The notes: a model not told the origin generated them from the letters alone. A DNA stretch of 39,681 nt from an uncultured Bacilli bacterium (GCA_944331835.1 CALVIU010000007.1:1-39681); one strand, 5' to 3'. Counted from the stretch's first letter, positions 25,606 to 34,247 are shown. Translations and numbers: made by a program.

Positions 25606-27147
25606 CTATAAAGCAACTCCAGCACCAATTCCAAGTGGAATACCAGCAATATACCAAACCACTATAACCACTAAGAAAGTTAACAAACTCACCAACGCAA
25701 ATGGCATTTGATACTTCACTGCCTCTAACATTGTCACTGGCTTATTACTTTGATTATAAGTTTCCATAAATGCTAAATATACAATAAAATATACAAACAC
25801 TGGTGTAAGACCTATTGCAACAGATCCCCCTAAACGATAAACAAGTTGACTAAATTCTGGACTCACACCAACTTGCATTAACGCTGGTACAGTTGATGAA
25901 AATATTGACCAACTATTTAAAGCATTTGGTAAAAATAATGATGATATAACCGTTGCCAAAAATAAGAATATTAAAAGTGGCAATCCTCCAAAATTAGAAG
26001 TACTAATCATATTTGCAAATGCTGCAGCAATTACATTACCGATATTTGATTCCTTAAATATATTAATAAATATTGATACCGCAAATATCATAACCAATAT
26101 CTTACCTATTCCATTTAGAGAATGGCCTAATGCATCAATAAATTCCTTATTATTATTTATAGTTTTAGCCCCTATTCCATAAGCAAGACCTAATATAACA
26201 AATAAAACTGCTACAACAAATACGAATCCATTACTAAAAAATGAATCATAACTAAACAATTTATCAATATATAAAGTTTGACTATAATCAAGTAAATTTC
26301 CTGAAAAAGGAAGTCCAGGAATAATATTATAAATAAATATTAATAAATATATAAGCCCTGCTCCCAAAGAAAATACTAATCCCCGCATTTTTTTCTTAGT
26401 TAAAACTAATTCTTCTTCAACATCTTCTTCTGGAAATTCATACTTAGGTACTTTCTTAGCAATATATCCTTCACTAATATTAGTAATTATTACACTTAAT
26501 ACAACAATTAATAAAAACATTATCAAAATAAAACTAAATTGTCCTATTGCATAATCTCCATTAATTATATGTGCGTTAGTAAGTGTCATAGTTATCAAAC
26601 TAGAATCAACACTCGTTAAAAACAAACTTATTCCACTACCACATGTAAGAGCAGCAAATGAAGTTATTATCCCAATAATTGGACTTCTTTTTCCATATAG
26701 GAACAATAATGCACTTAACGGAACTAGTACAACGTATGATAAATCTCCAACTATACTAGCAATTATACAAATAAGTACTAAAAATAAAGTAACAGTTGTC
26801 TTTTTAGCCTTCTTAGTTAATAAAATAATAACAGTTTTTAAAAATCCACTCTTAACCATTATCCCAATTCCAATCAAAATAATAATCAAATTGGATAATA
26901 CAGCTAAATTAGCAAAATTAGCAACAGTTGATGTAAATATATATTTAAGTCCACTTAAACTAAACAATGATTTAACAGCTTCTGTTGTAACTTCATAATC
27001 TCCAGTTATACTAGAAACTTTACTATATGTTGCTTGTACATTAAAGAAACTTAAAATTCCACTCAAGATGATTACTACAAAGCAAAGTATAAGTAGCATC
27101 ATCACAGGATGTAAGCCAATTTTTTCCTTAACTCGAAGTTTTTTCAT
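25606..27147 (-). CDS. AbgT family transporter
   Basis: 513 residues, about 12-13 membrane segments plus re-entrant hairpins. AbgT family motifs: GDLSYVVLVPLSALLF near 134-149, an EPNS-like stretch here LPNALNSWSIFSSTVPALM, and YRLGGSVAIGLTPVFVYFIVY near the end. Family members are dimeric, and have been linked to p-aminobenzoyl-glutamate uptake or, more often, sulfonamide and antimetabolite efflux. Position in the parAB-ychF operon is unusual. Overlaps the DUF951 gene by 20 nt and precedes ychF by 16 nt; AAGGTGA precedes the ATG. Confidence 0.85.
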   Translation of the reverse strand: MKKLRVKEKIGLHPVMMLLILCFVVIILSGILSFFNVQATYSKVSSITGDYEVTTEAVKSLFSLSGLKYIFTSTVANFANLAVLSNLIIILIGIGIMVKSGFLKTVIILLTKKAKKTTVTLFLVLICIIASIVGDLSYVVLVPLSALLFLYGKRSPIIGIITSFAALTCGSGISLFLTSVDSSLITMTLTNAHIINGDYAIGQFSFILIMFLLIVVLSVIITNISEGYIAKKVPKYEFPEEDVEEELVLTKKKMRGLVFSLGAGLIYLLIFIYNIIPGLPFSGNLLDYSQTLYIDKLFSYDSFFSNGFVFVVAVLFVILGLAYGIGAKTINNNKEFIDALGHSLNGIGKILVMIFAVSIFINIFKESNIGNVIAAAFANMISTSNFGGLPLLIFLFLATVISSLFLPNALNSWSIFSSTVPALMQVGVSPEFSQLVYRLGGSVAIGLTPVFVYFIVYLAFMETYNQSNKPVTMLEAVKYQMPFALVSLLTFLVVIVVWYIAGIPLGIGAGVAL

Positions 27148-27337
27148 TTTTAATCACCTTTTTAAGTTTACGCATAAACTCTAATCTATCCATCATTATC
27201 TCCCGACCACAATTGTTGCATTTTATTTTTATATCTGCTCCATTTCTTGTAATCGTCCAAGAGTTTGTGCCACACGCATGAGGTTTCTTCATAATAACCT
27301 CATCATTCAAATTGAATTCAATTGTATTATTCATCAT
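27128..27337 (-). CDS. DUF951 small zinc-ribbon-like protein
   Basis: 69 residues. LNDEVIMKKPHACGTNSW, GADIKIKCNNCGREIMMDR and a short C-terminal helix match the DUF951 family. The cysteine/histidine set (HxCG...CxxC) suggests one zinc. The function is unknown; the family occurs beside parB and ychF in many Firmicutes. It starts with MM, the first ATG overlapping the parB stop (ATGA), so it is coupled to parB. Confidence 0.9.
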   Translation of the reverse strand: MMNNTIEFNLNDEVIMKKPHACGTNSWTITRNGADIKIKCNNCGREIMMDRLEFMRKLKKVIKNEKTSS

Positions 27338-28215
27338 TCATCCTCGATATCTATATGCATTTTTGCCAAAATATCTTCTAGTTCATTTACCCCATCAAAA
27401 TATACTTCAATTTTATTCTTATGTACTCTTACTTTAGTATTTAAAGCATCCATTATAATATTTTCAAACATTCTATACTTAGTATCATAATTACTTTTGT
27501 TTTTACTCTTATTATTTACTTGTTTTTCTTCCTGACTCATCTTTTCTAAGTCATGAACACTCAAACTATCCGTAATTACCTTCTTGGCCAAATCAATTAC
27601 TTTTTCATCATCATCAATTTTACTTAAAACTCTTGCATGAGACATTGATAAACTTCTCTTTTCAACTAACTTTTTAACTTCATCAGGTAATTTAAGTAAC
27701 CCTAAAATATTGGTAACATAAGTCCTACTCTTACCAAATTTATTTGCAAATTCTTCTTGCGTATATCCTCTAAGTTTTATAATATTGCTTATTGAAGTTG
27801 CTTCATCAATTGGATTTAAATCTTCTCTTTGAATATTTTCAACTAAAGCAATTTCCATCATTTCCTGATCATCAAAATCTTTAATTATTGCTGGTATCTT
27901 TTTAAGTCCTGCAATCTTTGCAGCTTTAGTTCTTCTTTCACCTGCAACTAATTCATAACCCTTAATACTTTTCTTAACAATGATTGGTTGTACTACCCCA
28001 TACTCTTTAATTGATTTTGCAAGTTCATTCAAAGATTCAATATCAAAAGTTTTCCGTGGTTGATACGGATTACTTCTAATATCATCAATATTAATTTCCG
28101 TTACATTCTTTTCATTTTCTTCAACAATATCCTTTTCAAAATTATCAAAATCAATTACAGTATTTGAAAATAATTGTTCAAGTCCTTTCCCTAAAGCTTT
28201 TTTCTTAGTTTCCAT
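27334..28215 (-). CDS. parB: chromosome partition protein ParB (Spo0J)
   Basis: 293 residues. N-terminal ParA-interaction end LGKGLEQLF; CTPase/clamp domain with RSNPYQPRKTFD (box I) and GERRTKAAK (box II, 92-100); helix-turn-helix QEEFANKFGKSRTYVTNIL; C-terminal dimerisation domain. Binds parS and loads SMC. Its start overlaps the parA end by 11 nt. No parS-like site was found in this window, so the site probably lies nearby outside it. Confidence 0.97.
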   Translation of the reverse strand: METKKKALGKGLEQLFSNTVIDFDNFEKDIVEENEKNVTEINIDDIRSNPYQPRKTFDIESLNELAKSIKEYGVVQPIIVKKSIKGYELVAGERRTKAAKIAGLKKIPAIIKDFDDQEMMEIALVENIQREDLNPIDEATSISNIIKLRGYTQEEFANKFGKSRTYVTNILGLLKLPDEVKKLVEKRSLSMSHARVLSKIDDDEKVIDLAKKVITDSLSVHDLEKMSQEEKQVNNKSKNKSNYDTKYRMFENIIMDALNTKVRVHKNKIEVYFDGVNELEDILAKMHIDIEDE

Positions 28216-28990
28216 CGCGACTTATCACTTCCTTTGCCAAGTTATGATATGCTTCAGTTGCTCTACTTGTAGGGTCATATTCATTAATTGGTTTACCATG
28301 ACTTGGTGCTTCTACTAATCTAACAAGTCTTGGAATAATTGTATTAAATACTTTATCTTTAAAGTATTTTCTAATTTCTTCAATTACTTCAAGCCCTATA
28401 TTAGTTCTACCATCAAGCATAGTTAAAAGTACACCTTCAATTCTTAAATCCGGATTCATACTAGATTGAACCATAATTATTGAATTAAGTAATTGAGTAA
28501 TTCCTTCAAGTGCAAAAAATTCACATTGTACTGGAATAATAACACTATCACTTGCAACTAATGCATTCATTGTTCCTAAACCTAATGATGGTTGACAATC
28601 AATTATTATATAATCATAATTATCTCTAATTTCATCTAATTTAAGTTTAAGTTGCATATTTTGTTGAAACTCTTTATCTTCAAGCATCATTTTAACAAAT
28701 TCCACATCAACACCCGCAAGATTAATTGTTGCTGGTATAATACTTAAATTGTGAAACTTAGTCTTCTTAATAGCCTTCTTTACTTCACATTTACCCGTTA
28801 TTAACTCATAAATATCATTCTTAAAATCATTAGAGTTTAACCCGAGTCCAGTAGTAGCATTACTTTGCGGATCCATATCAATAAGTAAAACTCTTTTACC
28901 CAATTGTCCTAATGCCGCAGATAAGTTTATACTAGTAGTTGTTTTACCAACTCCTCCCTTTTGATTAACAAGTGATATTATTTTTGCCAT
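28205..28990 (-). CDS. parA: chromosome partition ATPase ParA (Soj)
   Basis: 261 residues. Deviant Walker A KGGVGKTT (residues 11-18), DMDPQSNATTGLG, DYIIIDCQPSLG (Walker B) and the PVQCEFFALEG region identify a chromosomal Soj/ParA ATPase. Works with ParB in origin segregation and, as Soj, can modulate DnaA. AGAGGTG precedes the ATG. First gene of the parA-to-RDD unit. Upstream (29042-29063) lies a perfect inverted repeat. Confidence 0.97.
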   Translation of the reverse strand: MAKIISLVNQKGGVGKTTTSINLSAALGQLGKRVLLIDMDPQSNATTGLGLNSNDFKNDIYELITGKCEVKKAIKKTKFHNLSIIPATINLAGVDVEFVKMMLEDKEFQQNMQLKLKLDEIRDNYDYIIIDCQPSLGLGTMNALVASDSVIIPVQCEFFALEGITQLLNSIIMVQSSMNPDLRIEGVLLTMLDGRTNIGLEVIEEIRKYFKDKVFNTIIPRLVRLVEAPSHGKPINEYDPTSRATEAYHNLAKEVISRDGN

Positions 28991-29041
28991 ACTACACCTC
29001 TATAACTTTTGTACTCTTCTATTTTATCATACAATTACTCT

Positions 29042-29063
29042 ATTTTGAAATGTTTTTCAAAAT
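29042..29063. repeat. inverted repeat upstream of parA
   Basis: ATTTTGAAA (29042-29050) and TTTCAAAAT (29055-29063) are perfect 9-bp arms around TGTT, about 50-70 nt before the parA ATG. It could be an operator or, on the plus strand with the following T's, a terminator. Confidence 0.5.
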
Positions 29064-29076
29064 TATTTTTTAATTA

Positions 29077-29102
29077 AAATAAAAAGTAGACTTTTAAGCT
29101 AC
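29077..29102 (-). terminator. possible terminator of the decayed gene
   Basis: Minus strand GTAGCTT-AAA-AGTCTAC (29102-29086) is a 6-bp stem with one mismatch and a wobble, then TTTTTATTTT. It directly follows the stop of the pseudogene. Confidence 0.4.
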
Positions 29103-29114
29103 CTAGTTCGGTGA

Positions 29115-29634
29115 TTATCTACCTACTCCAGACAAGTCACCCGTAAGTAGTTGTTCCTCGTCTGATCTTATTTCATCTTCAATTTTTCCTAAAATATTTC
29201 TTACTTTACAAATATTCGCAAAAAATTCTCTTCTTTTTTAATCAAATTGCATTTCATATTCGAATTTCAATATTTAATTGGCTTGATATGTTCCCCTTTT
29301 CACCGCATTATTTACATTTAATAGCATTAATTTGCAAAAATTAATCGCTGTCTCCAACAGTTTATGAAATATCAACCAATCTTTTTGATTAGATGGCAAA
29401 TCAGACTCATAATAACAATCACTAAAATCGTTAGCCATTTATCGAAATACTGCTAAGGCTTCATCAGAAACTTGAATATTATCATTCTAAAGAAAATTCA
29501 CTAAATCCTCCAATAGATGTATCTAAAAGATAATCGCCAAGTGCAGATACCACATCTTTAGCATAGTATAAATCTTTTAACTCGTCTCTAATATATAAAC
29601 TTTTTTCCAGTATATAGGCTAGGACTTTGCTCAT
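29115..29634 (-). pseudogene. decayed gene of unknown function
   Basis: Reading down from an ATG at 29634 gives MSKVLAYILEKSLYIRDELK, then about 30 more residues, a frameshift after GGFSEFSLE, further coding-like sequence NDNIQVSDEALAVFR, a stop, MANDFSDCYYESDLPSNQKD, in-frame stops, and a final EDEIRSDEEQLLTGDLSGVGR ending at 29115. The pieces keep coding-like amino-acid use and add to a protein of about 170 residues, so a real gene has decayed by at least one frameshift and several stops. No family was recognised. It fills most of the 790-nt gap between parA and the next gene. The stretch 29635-29742 holds nothing I recognise. Confidence 0.6.
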
Positions 29635-29742
29635 TATTCATTAATAATGCCTTCGACTTAAGAGTACCACATTTTTACCTGTCGACAAGTATATGTTAAA
29701 TTAACAAATATGGAAAAAATCGCAAAAAAGAAGTCTTTATGC

Positions 29743-29748
29743 TATAAT
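29743..29748 (+). promoter_or_regulatory. extended -10 promoter before the metallopeptidase-like gene
   Basis: TGC-TATAAT (TATAAT 29743-29748), 35 nt upstream of the ATG at 29783. The -35 region is weak. AGAAGGGA is the ribosome site. Confidence 0.55.
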
Positions 29749-29782
29749 AATTTTACATCAAAAAGAGAAGGGAAAAATACAA

Positions 29783-30109
29783 ATGAAAACAGAAAAAGAT
29801 TCAACTAAACGAGCTATGAATGAAAATAAAGGAAAAATAGCTGATTTTTTAACACAACTTCAAATAACTGATTTTGCTAAAATGCAAACATTATTATCTC
29901 CAAAATACCGGTTAGATAGAAGTTTTAAAATTCAAGATATGATGCCAGTAGCACAATCTGTTAGATTGGTAAGAAAGTTTGATGATATTGATGAAAGAAA
30001 ATTATCAAATATGACATTTGGGGAATTAATTATCGAGTTTACTCAAGTAATTAAAGAAAATATTCCCGAAGCTAATTTAACATTATTTTTAAATAATATT
30101 AATCATTAA
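29783..30109 (+). CDS. hypothetical protein, probably the N-terminal part of a frameshifted metallopeptidase gene
   Basis: 108 residues, no signal peptide, mostly helical and charged (MKTEKDSTKRAMNENKGK, LTQLQITDFAKMQTLLSPK). No family recognised. It ends with NNINH-stop at 30107-30109. The frame one base back is open from 30103 and continues for 250 residues with an HELLH zinc-peptidase motif but without its own start. Restoring one base in CATTAA would join both parts into a protein of about 360 residues. So this is either a separate small protein or, more likely, the amino-terminal piece of a broken gene. Confidence 0.55.
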   Translation: MKTEKDSTKRAMNENKGKIADFLTQLQITDFAKMQTLLSPKYRLDRSFKIQDMMPVAQSVRLVRKFDDIDERKLSNMTFGELIIEFTQVIKENIPEANLTLFLNNINH

Positions 30110-30864
30110 CTTCTAAAATAAAAGATTTTAGCTTTAGTAATTTTATTTTTAATGAAAAAACAGCTGGACAATATATTCCTAAATCAAACTCCATTGAGCT
30201 ATCTAAGAAAGCTTATGCATTTACTATCGATCATGAATTACTTCATGCATCAACTACCTTTGTTGATGAGGCAACTAACACAATTTTTTGTGGTTTTCAA
30301 CAAATAACCAATAAAACGCAAAAAATTGGGGAAGGATTAAATGAGGGATATACTCAATATCTTACAGAAAAATATTTTATCAATAAAAGACCTGTTTTAA
30401 GTGCCTATCATTACGAAAAAGCACTTGCAGAAGTATTAGAAAAAATTATTAGCCAAGAAGTAATGCAACATTTTTATTTTAATGCTGACTTAAAAGGGTT
30501 GATAGAATATTTAAAACAATACATGACAGAAGAAGAAATTTATAGGTTCATATATGTTTTAGACTTCTTAAATGAACATTTGGATAAGAAGAATTTAACG
30601 CCTAGTACTAACGAAACAATATTTAATAGTTTAAAATATTGTAATTTGTTTTTAATACAGCTTGCTATAAAAAAGATTATCGTAGATAATGCAGGAAAAG
30701 AATTAACAACGGAAGATATCTCAGAAAATTTAGCTTCAATCATAGCCTTAATTCCTAGACAAATTAAATCAAATAACAAAACATATACAATACCTAATGC
30801 CAGTATAATTATGGATATAATTTCAAAATATGATGAAGATGAAAAAAACACGTTAAAACGATAA
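30103..30864 (+). pseudogene. zinc metallopeptidase-like gene lacking a start (HELLH)
   Basis: Open frame 30103-30864 without a usable start before an internal ATG at 30463. Upstream of that ATG the frame encodes SKKAYAFTIDHELLHASTTF, with HELLH at 30232-30246, and EGLNEGYTQYLTEKYF with a glutamate at 30343-30345, 36 residues after the first catalytic Glu. HExxH plus a downstream Glu is the gluzincin layout. Annotating only 30463-30864 (133 residues, MQHFYFNADLKGLIEYLK...) misses the whole catalytic site. Likely joined to the preceding 108-residue frame before a one-base loss near 30103-30109. The C-terminal half is helical and unrecognised; the substrate is unknown. Confidence 0.6.
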
Positions 30865-30893
30865 TATTATTTTTAATATAGTCTTATTAAAGG

Positions 30894-30930
30894 AGTATTG
30901 CAAAAATAATTGCATAATACTTCTTTTTTT
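30894..30930 (+). terminator. terminator of the metallopeptidase-like gene
   Basis: AGTATTGCAA (30894-30903) pairs with TTGC and AATACT (30910-30913, 30916-30921) with a 2-nt bulge, followed by CTTTTTTT-type U-run. Confidence 0.75.
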
Positions 30931-30962
30931 AATTTCATTATGTTTAAGAATTAACATTTAAA

Positions 30963-30991
30963 TTGCATTTTAATAAATCTTCATATATAAT
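30963..30991 (+). promoter_or_regulatory. promoter of the GNAT-HAD unit
   Basis: TTGCAT (30963-30968), 17-nt spacer, TATAAT (30986-30991). Start at 31020 follows. Confidence 0.55.
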
Positions 30992-31019
30992 TTAGAGGAA
31001 AGGATGAAAAATTGAAAAA

Positions 31020-31517
31020 ATGAATGAATATTTAATAATTAAAAAGATTACAGATATAGATGAAGATGATTTAAATATAATGACTACTTGGATGTATAAT
31101 TGGTGGGGAAAAAGAGAACATTACAGCTTTGAAGAAGTTAAATGTTTTATGCTTCACAGTATGCAAGAAAACAGATTACCAATTACTTATGGAATGTTTT
31201 TAGATAATAAAATTATCGGAATGTATCAATTTACTTATGAAGATTTAAGTATTAGACCAGATATTTATCCTTGGTTAGCTAACGTATATATTGATAAAGA
31301 TTACAGGGGAAAAGGATATGGTAGAAAATTATTAGAAAGTATAAAAACAACTTTTCAAGATATAACAGATTTTAACGAAATATATTTATACACAAAGCAC
31401 ATTGGATTGTATGAAAAATTTGGCTGGATATTTGTTAGTGATTTTGACACTTATTCTAAGAATCCTAGAATGCAAAGACTTTATAAGTTTACAATAGTGG
31501 AGAATAAAAATGAATAG
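31020..31517 (+). CDS. GNAT family N-acetyltransferase
   Basis: 165 residues. Acetyl-CoA binding motif A: LANVYIDKDYRGKGYGRKLL (about residues 79-98, with the R/K-x-x-G-x-G signature). The C-terminal IYLYTKHIGLYEKFGWIFVSD is the usual GNAT motif B. Substrate unknown; the W/H-rich start (TTWMYNWWGKREHYSFEEVK) is seen in GNATs that act on small molecules. Start at 31020 lies 16 nt after the AGAGGAAAGG site, unusually far, and a four-codon ATG frame (31004-31015) sits between. It overlaps the next gene by 8 nt. Confidence 0.85.
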   Translation: MNEYLIIKKITDIDEDDLNIMTTWMYNWWGKREHYSFEEVKCFMLHSMQENRLPITYGMFLDNKIIGMYQFTYEDLSIRPDIYPWLANVYIDKDYRGKGYGRKLLESIKTTFQDITDFNEIYLYTKHIGLYEKFGWIFVSDFDTYSKNPRMQRLYKFTIVENKNE

Positions 31518-32218
31518 AAAAGTGTTAGTAAGCGATTATGATCAAACCTTTTATTTAAGCAATGAAGATATTGAAAAGAATATACAAGAATTAAAAAAGG
31601 TTTCAGGATCAGGGAAATATATTTGTTATTGCAACTGGTAGAAGTTATTATGATTTAAAAAGCCGAAAGGAACAATATGGTTTTCAATATGATTACGCTA
31701 TTCTTAATCATGGGGCAACAATTATAGACAAAGACAATAACATTTTATATAATTTCACAATAAAAAATGAAACTGTTTCAAAATTAAAACCAAATTTAAA
31801 ATTAGATAAAGCAGTTCTTTATTTTTGTTGTAGTAAATTAGAAAGTAGACTAAATTTTAACAATAGTGATTTAACCAAAATTTATATCGAATATTTAGAT
31901 GAAGTAAATATATCAGAGATTAACAATTATATTAATACAAAATATAATGATGTTATTTCCTATGCAATTGGAAGACATGTATTAGAAATAGTTGCTAAAG
32001 AAGTGGATAAATCAAAAGCTATAAAAATTCTTTTAAACCAGATTAATTTAAATAAGTCGTATACATATACCATAGGTGATGGATATAATGATATTAGTAT
32101 GATTAAAGATTTTAATGGCTATGCAATTAGCAACGCAAAAAAGGAGTTAAAAGAAGTTGCCATAAAAGAGTATGATAGTGTAAGTAGCTTAATAAAAGAT
32201 ATAATGTTAGATTTGTAG
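31510..32218 (+). pseudogene. Cof-type HAD phosphatase, frameshifted
   Basis: Starts ATG 31510 with SDYDQTFY (motif I, DxDxT) and reads LKKVSGSGKY to a stop TAG at 31636-31638. One base back it reads KRFQDQGNIFVIATGRS (motif II in IATGRS), then continues without stops to 32218 with a lysine motif and GDGYNDISMI (motif IV, GDGxND). The shift lies in the run of six A (31593-31598): five A's would restore a protein of about 235 residues. All four motifs are otherwise intact, so the lesion is recent, slippage-prone or a sequencing error. Family acts on sugar phosphates or nucleotides. Translationally coupled to the GNAT. Confidence 0.8.
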
Positions 32219-32335
32219 ATTTTACTTTCTAAGATATAATATCAATATAGATATTTAAAAATGGAAGATGCTCTGAAAAATTAATATTTAATCTTTTTAC
32301 CATGTATTTCATCTTATACTTAAATAGTTACTTTA

Positions 32336-33352
32336 TTAAATTATAAATTCTTTATTTAAATCTAATTTGTTAATTTTAGTAAATAATTTTTGACATTTTG
32401 AGATATAGGTTTCAAATTCCATAATATTAGAATTTTTATACTTCTTATACGCTTCCAAAAAAAAATTAAGTATAATTGTAAACATAATATTATAATTAAA
32501 ATCGTTTGGTCTATGTCCGGAATATATACCATCAAAATATCCACCAATAAATTCCGCTTCTTTCTCGCTTCCATCAAATAAACTCCATGTGATTTGATAT
32601 CTAACATTTAAAGCATCATAATTAACTTGCATAGATTCAATATCCGTAATATAGAAATTATTGTTTTGATCTACCATGATATTTGCTCTTTTAATATCCC
32701 CGTGTATTAATTTAGGCTCAATATCTTTAAATGTACCAGCATATTCAACAAATTCTTTGTTTAGCTTTTTTATTTCTTCAAGAGAAAAATATTTAAATAC
32801 TATATTTTGATATGTCGCTTGTTTTAATAATGTATTAAAATTTTTCATTGCTGTTTTGGTTATCATGCCAATATCATCAGCTTTGAATAAATGATTATCA
32901 TAGTTTTCATATGCCTTTAATTTTAATAATTCTTTTCCTATTATTGTGCCAAATTCTCGTACATTTTTCAAACTATATTTATCAGATCTTGTATATTCTT
33001 TTAAATTGATACCCTTTATAAAATTATATACTACATAATATTGATTTGTATAGTCAACCTTTCCAAAGTCTATAATATCTAAGGATTTAATATTTAACTC
33101 TTTATATATGGAAGCACTTTTTTTAATTTTTTCTATATTTAACTTTTCTTTAAAAACTTTTACAAAGAAAATTTTCTTTCCTCTTATCACTTTATATATT
33201 AATGCTCCGGAATAACTATCTTTCACTTCTTCTATAACATCAGTTTTATTAATAAATTGTATGGAATATATATCAAAATCACAATTTGTAGTCTTTTCAC
33301 TTAAATCTATATCTTCTTTTTTATCGATATTTATACTCAAATCTTGTTTCAT
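32336..33352 (-). CDS. aminoglycoside phosphotransferase/choline-kinase-like protein
   Basis: 338 residues. Kinase-like fold: N-terminal beta sheet with LIYKVIRGKKIFFVKVFK (ATP Lys), hinge-like YYVVYNFIKGINLKEY, catalytic loop LIHGDIKRANIMVD (HGDxxxxN) and the metal-binding DIES near residue 240, then a helical end. Distant APH-type phosphotransferase; substrate could be an aminoglycoside, a nucleoside, a sugar or a cell-wall precursor. There is no resistance marker nearby, so an antibiotic role is not implied. 10 nt after the HD gene, AGGTGA before the ATG. Confidence 0.8.
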   Translation of the reverse strand: MKQDLSINIDKKEDIDLSEKTTNCDFDIYSIQFINKTDVIEEVKDSYSGALIYKVIRGKKIFFVKVFKEKLNIEKIKKSASIYKELNIKSLDIIDFGKVDYTNQYYVVYNFIKGINLKEYTRSDKYSLKNVREFGTIIGKELLKLKAYENYDNHLFKADDIGMITKTAMKNFNTLLKQATYQNIVFKYFSLEEIKKLNKEFVEYAGTFKDIEPKLIHGDIKRANIMVDQNNNFYITDIESMQVNYDALNVRYQITWSLFDGSEKEAEFIGGYFDGIYSGHRPNDFNYNIMFTIILNFFLEAYKKYKNSNIMEFETYISKCQKLFTKINKLDLNKEFII

Positions 33353-33362
33353 ATATCTTCAC

Positions 33363-33971
33363 CTATAAATTTTCTTTTATTTCTGGAAATAAATCATATA
33401 AATTAAAACCTAATAATTCATCAAAATATTTTTTTAACTTTAAAGTTTCTTTTATGTGATACCGCGTATTTTTATAAACTCCATGTCTGACCAATAAATC
33501 AATTAATCTTTTTTCGACCGTCATTATTTTATCGCTACACATTAAATCACATAAATTAATAATCTTATCATAAATTGTATAGTCGCTACTTATATAGTTT
33601 TTTACAAAATCATAATCAGGATTAGATTCATCGGTTTTATCTCGATTATTAGACAAGCAATCGATATCATTGTTTAAAAAAGAATGTTTTAAACAAATTC
33701 CTGCATATTCTTCATCATAGCCTAAAGATTTTAAATATTTGTATCCATGCATGATGTGTGGAAAAACACCATCATGTTTATAATTAAATTTCTTTCCAAT
33801 ATCATGAATATATCCTAAAGCAATTGCTTTATCAATGTCTAAATTAAGTTTTTCGGCTATAATACCTACGGCTTTACCAACACTTTTAGAATGTTTTATC
33901 CAAGTTTGATCAATTATTGTTTCTTCTGTTTCGCTTAATAACTTTAAAGCATCTTCACTTGTTAATTTCAT
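33363..33971 (-). CDS. HD-domain phosphohydrolase
   Basis: 202 residues. HD motif ALGYIHDIGKKF (H56-D57) with an earlier conserved histidine in IKHSKSVGKAVG (H27) and further His in HIMHGYKYL and LKHSFLNND. Similar to single-domain HDIG nucleotidases or dNTP hydrolases of the YqeK/YfbR type. Near a nucleotidase and nucleoside hydrolase, so nucleotide turnover is plausible (inference). AAAGGAG before the ATG. Confidence 0.8.
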   Translation of the reverse strand: MKLTSEDALKLLSETEETIIDQTWIKHSKSVGKAVGIIAEKLNLDIDKAIALGYIHDIGKKFNYKHDGVFPHIMHGYKYLKSLGYDEEYAGICLKHSFLNNDIDCLSNNRDKTDESNPDYDFVKNYISSDYTIYDKIINLCDLMCSDKIMTVEKRLIDLLVRHGVYKNTRYHIKETLKLKKYFDELLGFNLYDLFPEIKENL

Positions 33972-34001
33972 ATTACTCCTTTAATACTATTCTTTAAAAT
34001 A

Positions 34002-34247
34002 CTAACTTCTATTATTGTTGTATCTTTTTCTTATTAATGCTTTGCCAATTGGCTTATCATTCATTGCTAATTTCTGAGCGTTTCTTCTGTGCTGTTCTTC
34101 TATTTCAGAAATTAAACTTTTATACTTTTCAATATAAGCATCACCTACAAAAGACGAAACTAAATGACTACTTTTTAGAAGTTTATCAACTTCGCATCGA
34201 GTCATTCCTTTTGCCGGCCGTTTCTTTTTATTATTTTGTGTATTCAT
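34002..34247 (-). CDS. small orphan protein, copy 1 of a repeated family
   Basis: 81 residues, basic, no signal peptide. MNTQNNKKKRPAKGMTRCEV, then a conserved DKLLKSSHLVSSFVGDAYIEKYK and EEQHRRNAQKLAMNDKPIGKAL. It has a paralog at 37471-37689 with the same core. GAAAGGA lies about 9 nt before the ATG. Lys/Arg-rich and helical, it might bind nucleic acid or ribosomes, but no family was recognised and the function is unknown. It lies downstream of the nucleoside hydrolase gene in both places. Confidence 0.65.
   Translation of the reverse strand: MNTQNNKKKRPAKGMTRCEVDKLLKSSHLVSSFVGDAYIEKYKSLISEIEEQHRRNAQKLAMNDKPIGKALIRKRYNNNRS

Noticed and set aside
29099..29165. GC-richer patch resembling a tRNA or structured RNA
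   Set aside because: No acceptor stem, T-loop GTTC motif in the right place or cloverleaf could be built; better explained as the end of a decayed gene.
32336..33352. Aminoglycoside resistance gene
   Set aside because: Only the general kinase fold motifs are seen; the family is too broad and no resistance cassette or mobile element is adjacent.
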